From assembly GCF_018119395.1 (NCBI RefSeq), contig NZ_JAGPWD010000028.1:16136-80135 (forward strand): a stretch of 64,000 nucleotides of DNA, given 5' to 3'. Numbering within the stretch: position 1 is the first letter of the stretch; each line of letters begins with the position of its first letter. Origin of the DNA: Massilia sp. ZL223 (lineage in GTDB: Bacteria; Pseudomonadota; Gammaproteobacteria; Burkholderiales; Burkholderiaceae_D). The translations under genes were made by a program, and so were the position numbers. Below the pieces are notes generated by a model. It was not told where the DNA came from. It did no database searches and was given only the letters and a program-made list of their open reading frames with translations. Of this stretch, positions 8,793 through 16,793 are shown piece by piece.

Positions 8793-9377
8793 ATGGCAGT
8801 CAATTTGCAAAAGGGGCAGAAGATCTCGCTGGAGAAGGAAGCCGGCGGATCGCTGAACCGTGTGACGATGGGACTGGGCTGGGACGTGGCCAAGTCGAAG
8901 GGCTTCTTCGGCTTCGGCGGCGGCAAGTCGGAAAGCGTCGACCTGGACGCCTCGTGCGTGCTGTTCGACGAATCCAACCGTCCGGTGGACGTGGTCTGGT
9001 TCCGCCAGCTCAAGAGCCGTGACGGCAGCATCAGCCACAGCGGCGACAACCGCACCGGTGCGGGCGATGGCGACGACGAGCAGATCGTGGTGGAGCTGAA
9101 CCGCGTGCCGGAAAGCGTCAGGTCGCTGGTGTTCACCGTGAACAGCTTCACCGGCCAGAACTTCTCGACCGTCGAGAACGCGTACTGCCGCCTGGTCAAC
9201 GCGGCGAACAATCAGGAAGTGGCGCGCTTCAACCTGTCCGTGCAGGGCTCGCACACGGCCCAGATCATGGCCAAGCTGTATCGCCACAACGGCGAATGGA
9301 AGATGCATGCGATCGGCGAGAACGGCGTCGGCCGCACCTTCGACGACCTGATGCCGCAGATCGTGCCGCACCTGTAA
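8793..9377 (+). CDS. terZ: TerD family protein, TerZ-like
   Basis: A 194-residue TerD-domain protein. The glycine/phenylalanine-rich insertion KGFFGFGGGKSES near 35-47 and the VDLDASCVLFD segment resemble TerZ rather than TerD. The acidic loop SGDNRTGAGDGDDE is retained, consistent with Ca2+ binding. It is the last gene of the cluster and is followed by a strong terminator at 9450-9477. The start is ATG at 8793, 8 bp after an AAAGGA site; the longer frame upstream overlaps the AIM24 gene and is not used. The TerZ name is by motif resemblance only. Confidence 0.85.
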   Translation: MAVNLQKGQKISLEKEAGGSLNRVTMGLGWDVAKSKGFFGFGGGKSESVDLDASCVLFDESNRPVDVVWFRQLKSRDGSISHSGDNRTGAGDGDDEQIVVELNRVPESVRSLVFTVNSFTGQNFSTVENAYCRLVNAANNQEVARFNLSVQGSHTAQIMAKLYRHNGEWKMHAIGENGVGRTFDDLMPQIVPHL

Positions 9378-9381
9378 ATCT

Positions 9382-9417
9382 TGTAGTTCCTGTAGTGCCT
9401 GTAGTACCTGTTGGTGT
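9382..9417. repeat. Short 9-bp tandem repeat (TGTAGTNCC)
   Basis: Three adjacent 9-base units (9382-9390, 9391-9399, 9400-9408) follow the pattern TGTAGTNCC, with a degenerate fourth to 9417. They lie between the terZ-like stop codon and its terminator. This could be a slipped-strand microsatellite; no function is evident. Confidence 0.6.
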
Positions 9418-9449
9418 GTTTTTGCTTTTGTAAGTGTCTCCCGCCATTT

Positions 9450-9477
9450 GCCGGGGCTTCGAGCCCCGGCTTTTTTT
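9450..9477 (+). terminator. Rho-independent terminator of the ter cluster
   Basis: A perfect 8-bp GC stem (9450-9457 with 9463-9470), TTCGA loop and seven Ts at 9471-9477. This is a classic intrinsic terminator closing the ter operon and insulating it from the convergent AbiE-like genes. Confidence 0.9.
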
Positions 9478-9523
9478 CGCCTGTCATTCGCAGGTCCCGG
9501 CGGTGGGGCCCTGGCGGCGAAGT

Positions 9524-10585
9524 TCAGCCGCCTGGGCCGATTGCCGCCTGCTCGCCGGCTGCGGACAAGCCGAGCCGGAACGCATCCTGAAAATCGCGCA
9601 CGCGCTGGAGAATGAGATCGAACGCGGGTGGCTCGGTGCTGAACATCTCCGCCCGCATGGCGGCGTAGTCTTTGCGCCACTCGTCGACCTGTTCCTCGGT
9701 CGGTAGAACGTCCAGCGTGGCCGGATGAAGGGTCGCATAGTCTACCCACGTCTGCCTGAAGAACACCCGCCTGTGCGCAGCCACTTGTTCGAAAAGGGTG
9801 AGGTCCGCAGCCGCAGCGCGGGCGACGCCGTGGCCGATCAAGCTGTACAGGTCGTAATAGTGACGCGCCATCCTTCCGCGACGCGCCTTGTCTGCGGGGC
9901 GGAATCGCTCTTCATGCAATAGCATGGCCTTTTCCCAAAAGGTCCTTTCGGGAGCCAGAACCTGAACCTGGACCGGGGCGATTTCCAGTTTCGGAAACAG
10001 TTCGGCAATGATGGGCTGGATCGGACGCTGTACTGCCGGCCAGGGATCCGAGCGTGCACCGAATTCGATCTTTACGCGCGGTCGCAGATAGCGTGTTGCA
10101 TTGTCCTCGAACCGGCTGGGATAGTTGAACAGGATTGTTTGCTGGTCCGGATCGTCCGGGTCCAGTTCCAGCGACCAGTCCTGCTGGGCGAGATCACGGC
10201 TGATACGGTCGCGCAGGCTTGGCAACACACGTCCTTGAACGAAAAGCGCTGCGTCCTTGCGCAGGTTTGCCAAGCGCCTGTGCATCTGCTTGGATGATGG
10301 GGCATGCTCCGGACTGTCCTTTCCACCGAAGCCCAGGAGCTCTCTACCAATCGTCAGGTCGATGTCCTCAGAAAACCGGTCGATCAGTCCCCAGGCTTTC
10401 GACAGCGAAGTGCCGCCTTTGAAGGTCAGGTGCCCTTCGAGTTCGGGCATGGCGAAGAGATGCCCCAAGGTGATGCATACCCAGTAGTCCTTTTCCACGC
10501 TCGGCGCCGCCCAGCCTTTCCTGGCCGCGGCCTGGCTGAATGCACGCCCCTGTTCCTCCGGCGGCAGCTTGTTGAAATCGGCCAT
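9524..10585 (-). CDS. AbiEii/AbiGii family nucleotidyltransferase toxin
   Basis: A 353-residue nucleotidyltransferase-fold protein of the AbiEii/DUF1814 family. Conserved motifs include VEKDYW (30-35), the nucleotide-binding GGTSLSK (57-63) and the metal-binding SEDIDL (72-77, Asp74 and Asp76). AbiEii toxins are toxic NTases in type IV or AbiE-type toxin-antitoxin systems that can cause abortive infection by phage. The gene starts one base after the stop of the antitoxin gene, typical of co-translation. Base composition here is less GC-rich than the flanks, consistent with horizontal acquisition. No other defence genes adjoin it. Phage defence is inferred from family. Confidence 0.88.
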   Translation of the reverse strand: MADFNKLPPEEQGRAFSQAAARKGWAAPSVEKDYWVCITLGHLFAMPELEGHLTFKGGTSLSKAWGLIDRFSEDIDLTIGRELLGFGGKDSPEHAPSSKQMHRRLANLRKDAALFVQGRVLPSLRDRISRDLAQQDWSLELDPDDPDQQTILFNYPSRFEDNATRYLRPRVKIEFGARSDPWPAVQRPIQPIIAELFPKLEIAPVQVQVLAPERTFWEKAMLLHEERFRPADKARRGRMARHYYDLYSLIGHGVARAAAADLTLFEQVAAHRRVFFRQTWVDYATLHPATLDVLPTEEQVDEWRKDYAAMRAEMFSTEPPAFDLILQRVRDFQDAFRLGLSAAGEQAAIGPGG

Positions 10586-10586
10586 C

Positions 10587-11246
10587 CTATTTGTCGTCCT
10601 CGGCGAGCTCGCGCATGATGTTGCCTATCCAGACCGGTGCGAGCGGATAGTCCCGCTTCAGGACCGCCTTATCTTCCCGTGTCAGTCTGCGTTTCAGACT
10701 GGCGATCATATCCGGCCCAATATTTTCCTTCTTGAGGTGGCGGAGTGCCTGGATGACCAGACCACTGATGCGGCCGGCAGTCGCCATGTTCTTGGGCGTA
10801 GTGTGCTTCAACACCAAAGCCTGGTGGCCGACGATGACGGTACGGGAGGGGCCGTCAGTCAGGAAGCTGGGCTTCAGCGGTACCTGTTCGCTGAGACCGA
10901 GCAGGTTGGCCGCGTAGGCTCCGGAGGGTTGCAGGCGCACAGCGGATTTTCTTTCGATCGACTGGGCAATGGTGGATGCCTCTGGTTCGAGGATTCCGAA
11001 AATGTCGTGCTCTCGAGGTACGTCGTAGATTCCCCGGGCCAGGCGCCGCAGCTTTCCTTCATTACGGAGGCGTGACAATGCCTTGTCGACGGCCGCACGG
11101 CTCCCAAGATGGGCGAAGTCGGCGGCACTAAAGACTTTTCCGGGAGATGCTTTGGAAATCAGCTTTCGTATGGACGCGTCGGTGCCGGGCTTGTGCTGTG
11201 CACGCGTCCTCGGGGTATTGCGGGACTCGGGAAGAGATGCGCTCAT
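10587..11246 (-). CDS. DUF6088 / AbiEi-type antitoxin, winged-helix
   Basis: A 219-residue protein matching the AbiEi-like / DUF6088 antitoxin family. After a basic disordered N-terminus comes a winged-helix segment (FSAADFAHLGSRAAVDKALSRL) followed by RRLARGIYDVP, then a C-terminal antitoxin domain. AbiEi proteins neutralise the NTase toxin and autorepress the operon by binding inverted repeats. The frame extends to a TTG at 11276, but I prefer ATG 11246 because the operator-like repeat starts exactly one base upstream of it. Neither start has a strong ribosome binding site, so the mRNA may be leaderless or weakly translated. The toxin follows after one base. Confidence 0.82.
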   Translation of the reverse strand: MSASLPESRNTPRTRAQHKPGTDASIRKLISKASPGKVFSAADFAHLGSRAAVDKALSRLRNEGKLRRLARGIYDVPREHDIFGILEPEASTIAQSIERKSAVRLQPSGAYAANLLGLSEQVPLKPSFLTDGPSRTVIVGHQALVLKHTTPKNMATAGRISGLVIQALRHLKKENIGPDMIASLKRRLTREDKAVLKRDYPLAPVWIGNIMRELAEDDK

Positions 11247-11319
11247 GTCAGAAATTTTAGCACTTTTTTCGGACAAGGATGCTCATTCTCTGTCCGAAAA
11301 ATTAGCTATTATTTCTGAC
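11247..11319. promoter_or_regulatory. Imperfect inverted repeat, probable antitoxin operator
   Basis: Arms 11247-11275 and 11291-11319 are 29 bases each and match as inverted repeats at 24 of 29 positions, with a 15-base spacer. Each arm carries GTCAGAAA at one end and TTTTTCGGACA at the other. The position immediately upstream of the antitoxin start fits an AbiEi-type autoregulatory operator. Confidence 0.7.
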
Positions 11320-11332
11320 TATGCCGAGCAAT

Positions 11333-11366
11333 TTCTGTCAGAAGAAAATATAGATTTTTCTGACAA
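11333..11366. promoter_or_regulatory. Additional GTCAGAA half-sites upstream of the antitoxin
   Basis: TTCTGTCAGAA at 11334-11344 is a short palindrome, and a further TTTTCTGACA follows near 11357-11366. They repeat the outer motif of the larger inverted repeat and extend the likely operator. The promoter of the toxin-antitoxin operon should overlap this AT-rich zone. Confidence 0.5.
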
Positions 11367-11438
11367 TGGCCATGCTCCTCCACAGCGGGCAACAATGACC
11401 AGCACTGTGAGCCGGCCATTGATATCAGGCAAACTTAC

Positions 11439-13301
11439 TCAGCGCTTCAGTTGCGACAGGTCGCGCACCGCGCCGCGGTCCGCCGAGGTGGTGAGCGCCG
11501 CATAGGCCTGCAGCGCCTGCGACACCACGCGCTCGCGGTTCACAGGCTGCCAGGCGTCGCGTCCGCGCGCTTCCATCGCCGCGCGGCGCTGCGCCAGGGT
11601 CTCCGGCGCCACGCGCAGGTTGATGCTGCGGGCCGGGATGTCGATGTCGATCAGGTCGCCTTCTTCCACAAGGCCGATCGCGCCGCCTTCGGCCGCTTCC
11701 GGCGAGGCGTGGCCGATCACCAGGCCCGAGGAGCCGCCCGAGAAGCGGCCGTCGGTGAACAGGGCGCAGGCCTTGCCCAGGCCCTTGGACTTGATGTACG
11801 AGGTCGGGTAGAGCATCTCCTGCATGCCGGGGCCGCCCTTCGGGCCTTCGTAGCGGATGATGACGACGTCGCCCGCATGGACCGTGTCGCCGAGGATCGC
11901 GTCGACCGCCGCGTCCTGGCTTTCGAACACGCGCGCCTTGCCGGAGAACTGCAGGATGCTCTCATCCACGCCGGCCGTCTTCACGATGCAGCCCTTCTCG
12001 GCGATGTTCCCGTACAGGACCGCCAGGCCGCCGTCCTGCGAATAGGCGTGCTCGCGGTCGCGGATGCAGCCAAGGCTGCGGTCCAGGTCATTGGCATCAA
12101 AGCGTTCGGACTGCGAGAAGGCCACCTGGGTCGGCACGCCGCCCGGCGCGGCGCGGAACAGCTGGTGGACCTCGCGGTCGTCGCTGCGGCGGATGTCGTA
12201 CTTCTCGATCGCTTCACCCATGGTCGGGCTGTGCACCGTGGGCAGGGAAGTGTCGAGCAGGCCGGCGCGCGCCAGCTCGCCCAGGATGGAGATGATGCCG
12301 CCGGCGCGGTGCACGTCCTCGATGTGGTACTTGTCGGTCATCGGCGCCACCTTGCACAGGCAGGGCACCTCGCGCGAAATGCGGTCGATGTCGGCCATCG
12401 TGAACTCCACCTGCGCTTCGTGCGCGGCCGCCAGCAGGTGCAGCACGGTGTTGGTCGAGCCGCCCATCGAGACGTCGAGCGCCATCGCATTCTCGAAGGC
12501 GGCCTTGGTGGCGATCGAGCGCGGCAGCACCGAGTAGTCGTCCTGTTCGTAGTGGCGCTTGGCCAGTTCCACGATCAGGCGGCCGGCGCGCAGGAACAGC
12601 TCCTTGCGGTCCGAATGGGTGGCGACGATGGTGCCGTTGCCCGGCAGGGACAGGCCCAGCGCCTCGGTCAGGCAGTTCATCGAGTTGGCGGTGAACATGC
12701 CCGAGCAGGAACCGCAGGTGGGGCAGGCCGAGCGCTCGGCTTCCAGCACGTCGGCGTCGGACACATTGGCGTCGCCGGCCTTGATCATGGCGTCGATCAG
12801 GTCCAGCTTGATCACCTTGCGGTCGTTGTTGACGACCTTGACCACCTTGCCCGCTTCCATCGGGCCGCCGGAGACGAACACCACCGGGATGTTCAGTCGC
12901 ATCGCGGCCATCAGCATGCCGGGGGTGATCTTGTCGCAGTTGGAGATGCAGACCATGGCGTCGGCGCAGTGGGCGTTGACCATGTACTCGACCGAGTCGG
13001 CGATCAGGTCGCGCGAGGGCAGGGAGTACAGCATGCCGCCATGGCCCATGGCGATGCCGTCGTCGACGGCGATGGTGTTGAATTCCTTGGCCACGCCGCC
13101 GGCCGCTTCGATCTCGCGTGCGACCAGCTGGCCCAGGTCCTTCAGGTGCACGTGGCCGGGCACGAACTGGGTGAAGGAATTGACGACGGCGATGATCGGC
13201 TTCTCGAAGTCGCCGTCCTTCATGCCGGTGGCGCGCCACAGCGCGCGGGCGCCGGCCATGTTGCGGCCCTGGGTCGTGGTACGGGAACGGTAAGTTGGCA
13301 T
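11439..13301 (-). CDS. ilvD: Dihydroxy-acid dehydratase
   Basis: A 620-residue IlvD, which dehydrates 2,3-dihydroxy-isovalerate and its homologue in valine/isoleucine (and pantothenate precursor) synthesis. Iron-sulfur and active-site motifs are intact: [28 protein letters not shown] and SGGPMEAGK. The length is like that of E. coli IlvD (616). The start is ATG 13301 (MPTYRSRTT) behind GAGGAAA; the frame continues upstream but those residues are not family-like. It stands alone here without other ilv genes. A 25-bp perfect palindrome at 13381-13405 upstream may be its operator. Confidence 0.95.
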   Translation of the reverse strand: MPTYRSRTTTQGRNMAGARALWRATGMKDGDFEKPIIAVVNSFTQFVPGHVHLKDLGQLVAREIEAAGGVAKEFNTIAVDDGIAMGHGGMLYSLPSRDLIADSVEYMVNAHCADAMVCISNCDKITPGMLMAAMRLNIPVVFVSGGPMEAGKVVKVVNNDRKVIKLDLIDAMIKAGDANVSDADVLEAERSACPTCGSCSGMFTANSMNCLTEALGLSLPGNGTIVATHSDRKELFLRAGRLIVELAKRHYEQDDYSVLPRSIATKAAFENAMALDVSMGGSTNTVLHLLAAAHEAQVEFTMADIDRISREVPCLCKVAPMTDKYHIEDVHRAGGIISILGELARAGLLDTSLPTVHSPTMGEAIEKYDIRRSDDREVHQLFRAAPGGVPTQVAFSQSERFDANDLDRSLGCIRDREHAYSQDGGLAVLYGNIAEKGCIVKTAGVDESILQFSGKARVFESQDAAVDAILGDTVHAGDVVIIRYEGPKGGPGMQEMLYPTSYIKSKGLGKACALFTDGRFSGGSSGLVIGHASPEAAEGGAIGLVEEGDLIDIDIPARSINLRVAPETLAQRRAAMEARGRDAWQPVNRERVVSQALQAYAALTTSADRGAVRDLSQLKR

Positions 13302-13380
13302 GGGATTTCCTCGTGCTGCGCAAATGAAAGCCCTAGCGTGCCTGCTCGGCCGTGAGTTGTCCAATACATCATTTCCATTC

Positions 13381-13405
13381 CTGTGATATGTGCTGCATAT
13401 CACAG
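13381..13405. promoter_or_regulatory. 25-bp perfect palindrome upstream of ilvD
   Basis: CTGTGATATG (13381-13390), 5-base spacer, CATATCACAG (13396-13405). It lies about 80 bp upstream of the ilvD start, within the gap after the sensor kinase gene. The arms resemble sites of dimeric repressors. The half-site spacing does not fit CRP. It could also form an RNA hairpin ending the kinase transcript, but there is no T run. Confidence 0.55.
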
Positions 13406-13448
13406 ACGTGCTCAGTGCTCTTCAGGCCTAGCGCTAAGGACGATGCAA

Positions 13449-15317
13449 TCAGACCGTCGGCAGCCAGACCGTGAAGGTGCTGCCCTGGCCGGCGCCTGCG
13501 CTGCGTGCTTCGACGTCGCCGCCGTGCAGGGCCACCATGTTGCGCACCAGGGCCAGGCCGATGCCGAGGCCTCCCTGCGAACGGTCCGGCGTGCGCTCGG
13601 CCTGGGTGAACAGGTCGAACACGTGGGGCAGCAGGCCGGGCTCGATGCCGATGCCGTCGTCGCTGACCTGCAGGTTGATGCCGCTGCCTGCGCGCGCCAC
13701 CGTCAGGCGCACATGGCCGCCCGGCGGCGTGTACTTGGCGGCGTTGTTCAGCAGGTTGGTCAAGACCTGCACCAGCCGGGTGGCGTCGCCCAGCACGCGC
13801 GCCGCGCCGGCCTCGAGGGCCAGCTCGAAGCGGTGGCGGCGCGTTTCCAGCAGGGGCCGCGCCTGTTCGATCGCGCTGGCCACCACGCTCTCGATGTCGA
13901 GCACCTTGCGATCCAGTTCGATCAGGCCGCGCGTCACGCGCGACACGTCCAGCAGGTCGTCCACCAGCGCCGTCAGGTGGCGCACCTGGCGGCCGATCAC
14001 TTCACTCGAGCGGCGCACGTACGCGTCGCTCGCCGCCAGCTTGAGCACTTCGGCCGCCGCCGAGATCGGCGCCAGCGGATTGCGCAGCTCGTGGGCGAGC
14101 ATGGCCAGGAATTCGTCCTTGCGCCGGTCCTGCTCGCGCAGCGAGGCGTACAGGCGGGCGTTCTCGAAGCCGTTGGCGGCGATGGCCGCGAGCTGCACCA
14201 GGATCGCCTCGTCCTCGTCGCTGAATTCGCCCTCGATCTTGTCCGAGGCGTGTATGAGGCCGATGCGGCCGCCCTTGCGGCTCACCAGCGGCACGCTCAG
14301 GCGGCTGCGTTCGAAATCCACTGCGGCGTCTTCGGCGCCCAGCTTGACCTCGGCGTGGCGCACGCCCAGGATGTCGCGCACTTCCAGCGCCAGGGTGCCG
14401 GCGATGTCCTCGCTCGACAGCGCGGCGTGCAGGTTCTGCGAGGCGCGCGCCACCTTGGCCAGCAGGGCCGACTGGCGGCGCTCGCGGTGCAGGCGCTGCG
14501 CCAGCTCGGCGCGCTCGGCGACCGCGTCGTCGATGTCGGTATTGGTGCCGATCCACTCGCGCACTTCGCCGCCCTCGTTCAGGATGGGCACGGCCTTGAC
14601 GGCGGTCCAGCGGTATTCGCCGTCGGCGCGCCGCACCCGGTAGTCGCCGACGAAGACCGACTTGGCCGCCAGGCACTCGTTCCACTTGCGGCTGGTGTGT
14701 TCGCGGTCGTCGGGATGCAGGGCGTCGAGCCAGCCGAAGTCGCGCGTCTGCTCCCGGCTCTGGCCGGTATACGCGCGCCAGGACGGCATGTCGTCGATCA
14801 CGCGTCCGTCGCCAGCGGTGGTCCAGACCATGTGCGTGGTCGCCATCACCAAGGAGCGGAAGCGTTCCTCGCGCTGGCGCAGGGCGGTCTCCGCTTCGAC
14901 CCGCTTGGTGATGTCTTCGTGCATCAGCATCACTTCGAGCAGCCTGCCGTCGGCATCCTTGATCGGATGGGCGCGCGCGGTGACCCAGCGCGCCGGGCCG
15001 GGATAGCCGAGTTCCGCGGTGTCGTAGCGGATGGCGGGGATCTCGACCAGTTCGCCGGCCAGGGCCCGCTCCAGGTAGGGCGCGATCCCGGTCGCGTGCA
15101 GCTGCGGATCGTGCAGGATGTTGTAGGCCTCGCTCAGGACATAGGCGTAGACCTCGCTGCCTTCGCGGATATGCCACAGCTCTTCCCATGCCTTGTTCAC
15201 GCACAGGGTGAGGCCGGAGGGCGACAGGATCTGGATGCTGACGCGGGCCTGCTCGAACAGCTCCCGGAATCGCATGTCGTCGTGGGCGCTGGTCCCCTTA
15301 CTGTGAATCAAAGGCAT
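13449..15317 (-). CDS. PAS-PAS-GAF sensor histidine kinase
   Basis: A soluble 622-residue sensor kinase. Domains (numbering from ATG 15317): PAS (about 15-140), PAS/PAC (about 150-265), GAF-like (about 290-395), HisKA with phospho-acceptor His409 in LAHELRNPL, and HATPase with N-box NLLNNAAKYTPPGG near 521-534, DDGIGI, and GGLGIGLA. There is no receiver, so it needs a separate response regulator, which is not adjacent. The HisKA and linker closely resemble the RsbQ-linked kinase at 484-2070, so the two catalytic cores are probably related. The start is 19 bp after the symporter stop. Signal unknown. Confidence 0.87.
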   Translation of the reverse strand: MPLIHSKGTSAHDDMRFRELFEQARVSIQILSPSGLTLCVNKAWEELWHIREGSEVYAYVLSEAYNILHDPQLHATGIAPYLERALAGELVEIPAIRYDTAELGYPGPARWVTARAHPIKDADGRLLEVMLMHEDITKRVEAETALRQREERFRSLVMATTHMVWTTAGDGRVIDDMPSWRAYTGQSREQTRDFGWLDALHPDDREHTSRKWNECLAAKSVFVGDYRVRRADGEYRWTAVKAVPILNEGGEVREWIGTNTDIDDAVAERAELAQRLHRERRQSALLAKVARASQNLHAALSSEDIAGTLALEVRDILGVRHAEVKLGAEDAAVDFERSRLSVPLVSRKGGRIGLIHASDKIEGEFSDEDEAILVQLAAIAANGFENARLYASLREQDRRKDEFLAMLAHELRNPLAPISAAAEVLKLAASDAYVRRSSEVIGRQVRHLTALVDDLLDVSRVTRGLIELDRKVLDIESVVASAIEQARPLLETRRHRFELALEAGAARVLGDATRLVQVLTNLLNNAAKYTPPGGHVRLTVARAGSGINLQVSDDGIGIEPGLLPHVFDLFTQAERTPDRSQGGLGIGLALVRNMVALHGGDVEARSAGAGQGSTFTVWLPTV

Positions 15318-15336
15318 GGTGGTGCGTGTTCTCCGT

Positions 15337-16221
15337 TCAGGCTTGGGCGGCGGCGGGCGCCGCCTGCGGCTTGCCCAGCACCAGCATACCAAACGCGGTG
15401 GCGAACACGTACATGCTGATCGAGTAGATCGCGGCCGGCACCATCAGCTGGAAGTCGCCCAGCACCGATACCGCGACAAAGATCGCCAGGGTCGAGTTGT
15501 GGATGCCGATCTCGTAGCCGATCGCCACGGCGTTGGCCTTGTCCATGCCCAGCAGGCGCGGCACGTAGTAGCCCAGGCCCAGGCTCAGGATGTTGAAGGC
15601 GATGACGGCCAGGCCGATGGTGGCGAAGGACGAGGTGAGGGCGCTCCATTCCTTGGCGAAGGCGATGATCGCCAGCAGGGCCAGTACCAGCATCGAGAAG
15701 CGCTTCATCGGCTTGTCCATGCGGGCGGCGAAGCCGGGCGCGCGGCGCTTGACCAGCATCCCGACCGCCACCGGGATCAGGACGATGCCGATCACCTCGA
15801 TCACCTTCCCGGTCTGCATCGGCACCACCTGGCCGCTCTTCGAGAAGGTGTCGATGGCGAAGTTGGCGATCAGCGGCAGGCTGACGATGGACAGCAGGGT
15901 GTTGATCGCCGTGAGCGAGATGTTCATGGCGACGTTCCCGCCAAACAGATGGCTGAACAGGTTGGCCGAGACGCCGCCCGGCGAGGCGGCCAGCAGCATC
16001 AGGCCTACCGCGTAGACGGGCGGCACACCGAACAGCACGATGAGGCCGTAGCAGATCGCCGGCAGCACCAGGGCCTGCAGCGCCAGCGCCACGACCACCG
16101 CCTTCGGATGGCCGAGCAGGCGGCGGAAGTCGCCGAGCGTGAGGGACAGGCCGAGTCCGAACATGATCAGGGCCAGGGCGCCGATCAGGAGGGTAGGCAG
16201 CAGGGTGATGAAATTGCTCAT
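15337..16221 (-). CDS. Bile acid:sodium symporter (BASS) family transporter
   Basis: A 294-residue membrane protein with nine or ten hydrophobic segments. It carries BASS signatures: AASPGGVSANLFSHL near 78-92 and GYEIGIHNSTLAIFVAV near 234-250, which form the discontinuous sodium and substrate sites. Bacterial members import small organic anions with sodium; the substrate here is unknown and bile acids are unlikely. The downstream PAS/GAF kinase begins 19 bp after the stop, so the pair are probably co-transcribed and the kinase may sense the transported solute or its effects. The start is ATG at 16221. Confidence 0.9.
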   Translation of the reverse strand: MSNFITLLPTLLIGALALIMFGLGLSLTLGDFRRLLGHPKAVVVALALQALVLPAICYGLIVLFGVPPVYAVGLMLLAASPGGVSANLFSHLFGGNVAMNISLTAINTLLSIVSLPLIANFAIDTFSKSGQVVPMQTGKVIEVIGIVLIPVAVGMLVKRRAPGFAARMDKPMKRFSMLVLALLAIIAFAKEWSALTSSFATIGLAVIAFNILSLGLGYYVPRLLGMDKANAVAIGYEIGIHNSTLAIFVAVSVLGDFQLMVPAAIYSISMYVFATAFGMLVLGKPQAAPAAAQA

Positions 16222-16312
16222 GGTGTCTCCTTGTGATTATTTTTGTATGGCGACAGTGTAGTGCACGGCGGTACGAAAAAGCCGCCTGTGCAGCATGAAA
16301 GCTGAGGAAAGC

Positions 16313-16711
16313 TCAGGAAAGATGGAAGCGGACGTAGTCGCCCAGCAGCTTGGCGCTCGCAGGCGGCACCTGGGTGAAGCGCAGGCTGAGGCGGACATCG
16401 TCGCGCAGGAAGACGCTGGCCACCGTCTGGGCCGGCAGGTCGAAGTGGTGGATGGCGGCCTGGATGAACAGCGAGAAACGCACACGGCAATTCAGGCCGC
16501 CGGGCAGCGCATGCGGCAGGAGCAGACCCATGCCGCCCAGGCCGACGTCGAGCGTGCGGCCGTGCAGCGGCGGAGGGCCGGGAATCTCGATGCAAGCGCG
16601 GACGCGGCAGATCCGGCGCGGACCGTCGCGCGATTCAAGGGCGGTAGAGGGAGTGTGAGAAGCAAGTGCACGCACGACTAGATACGATCGTTCGTTAAAA
16701 AAGGCAGGCAA
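16313..16711 (-). CDS. Probable PilZ domain protein (c-di-GMP binding, degenerate)
   Basis: A 132-residue protein. Residues 30-130 resemble PilZ: an arginine cluster RRICRVRA (like RxxxR) followed by TLDVGLGGMGLLLP, where the usual (D/N)xSxxG motif reads DVGLGG with Gly for Ser. Beta-strand spacing and a C-terminal helix also fit. PilZ proteins are c-di-GMP effectors; loss of the Ser may weaken binding. The start is uncertain: TTG at 16711 is the longest, GTG at 16675 is an alternative, and neither has a good ribosome binding site. A bulged hairpin at about 16262-16292 separates it from the symporter gene. Confidence 0.6.
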   Translation of the reverse strand: MPAFFNERSYLVVRALASHTPSTALESRDGPRRICRVRACIEIPGPPPLHGRTLDVGLGGMGLLLPHALPGGLNCRVRFSLFIQAAIHHFDLPAQTVASVFLRDDVRLSLRFTQVPPASAKLLGDYVRFHLS

Positions 16712-16793
16712 GAGTATGACATCTTGCTATGTGCTTGTCCGCCAATCTGCATGGTTTCCTGTCAATTTAGTTGCCGTAAAACAACGTTCAAGA

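Noticed and set aside
9382..9417. CRISPR-like repeat
   Set aside because: Units are 9 bases and adjacent with no spacers, and no cas genes are nearby.
9524..11366. A larger defence island or prophage
   Set aside because: Only the two-gene AbiE-like system; flanks are housekeeping genes and no integrase, att repeat or IS is seen.
13303..13403. Upstream extension of ilvD from 13403
   Set aside because: Residues before MPTYRSRTT are not family-like and ATG 13301 has a strong ribosome binding site.
13381..13405. CRP binding site
   Set aside because: TGTGA and TCACA half-sites are present but 13 bases apart instead of 6.
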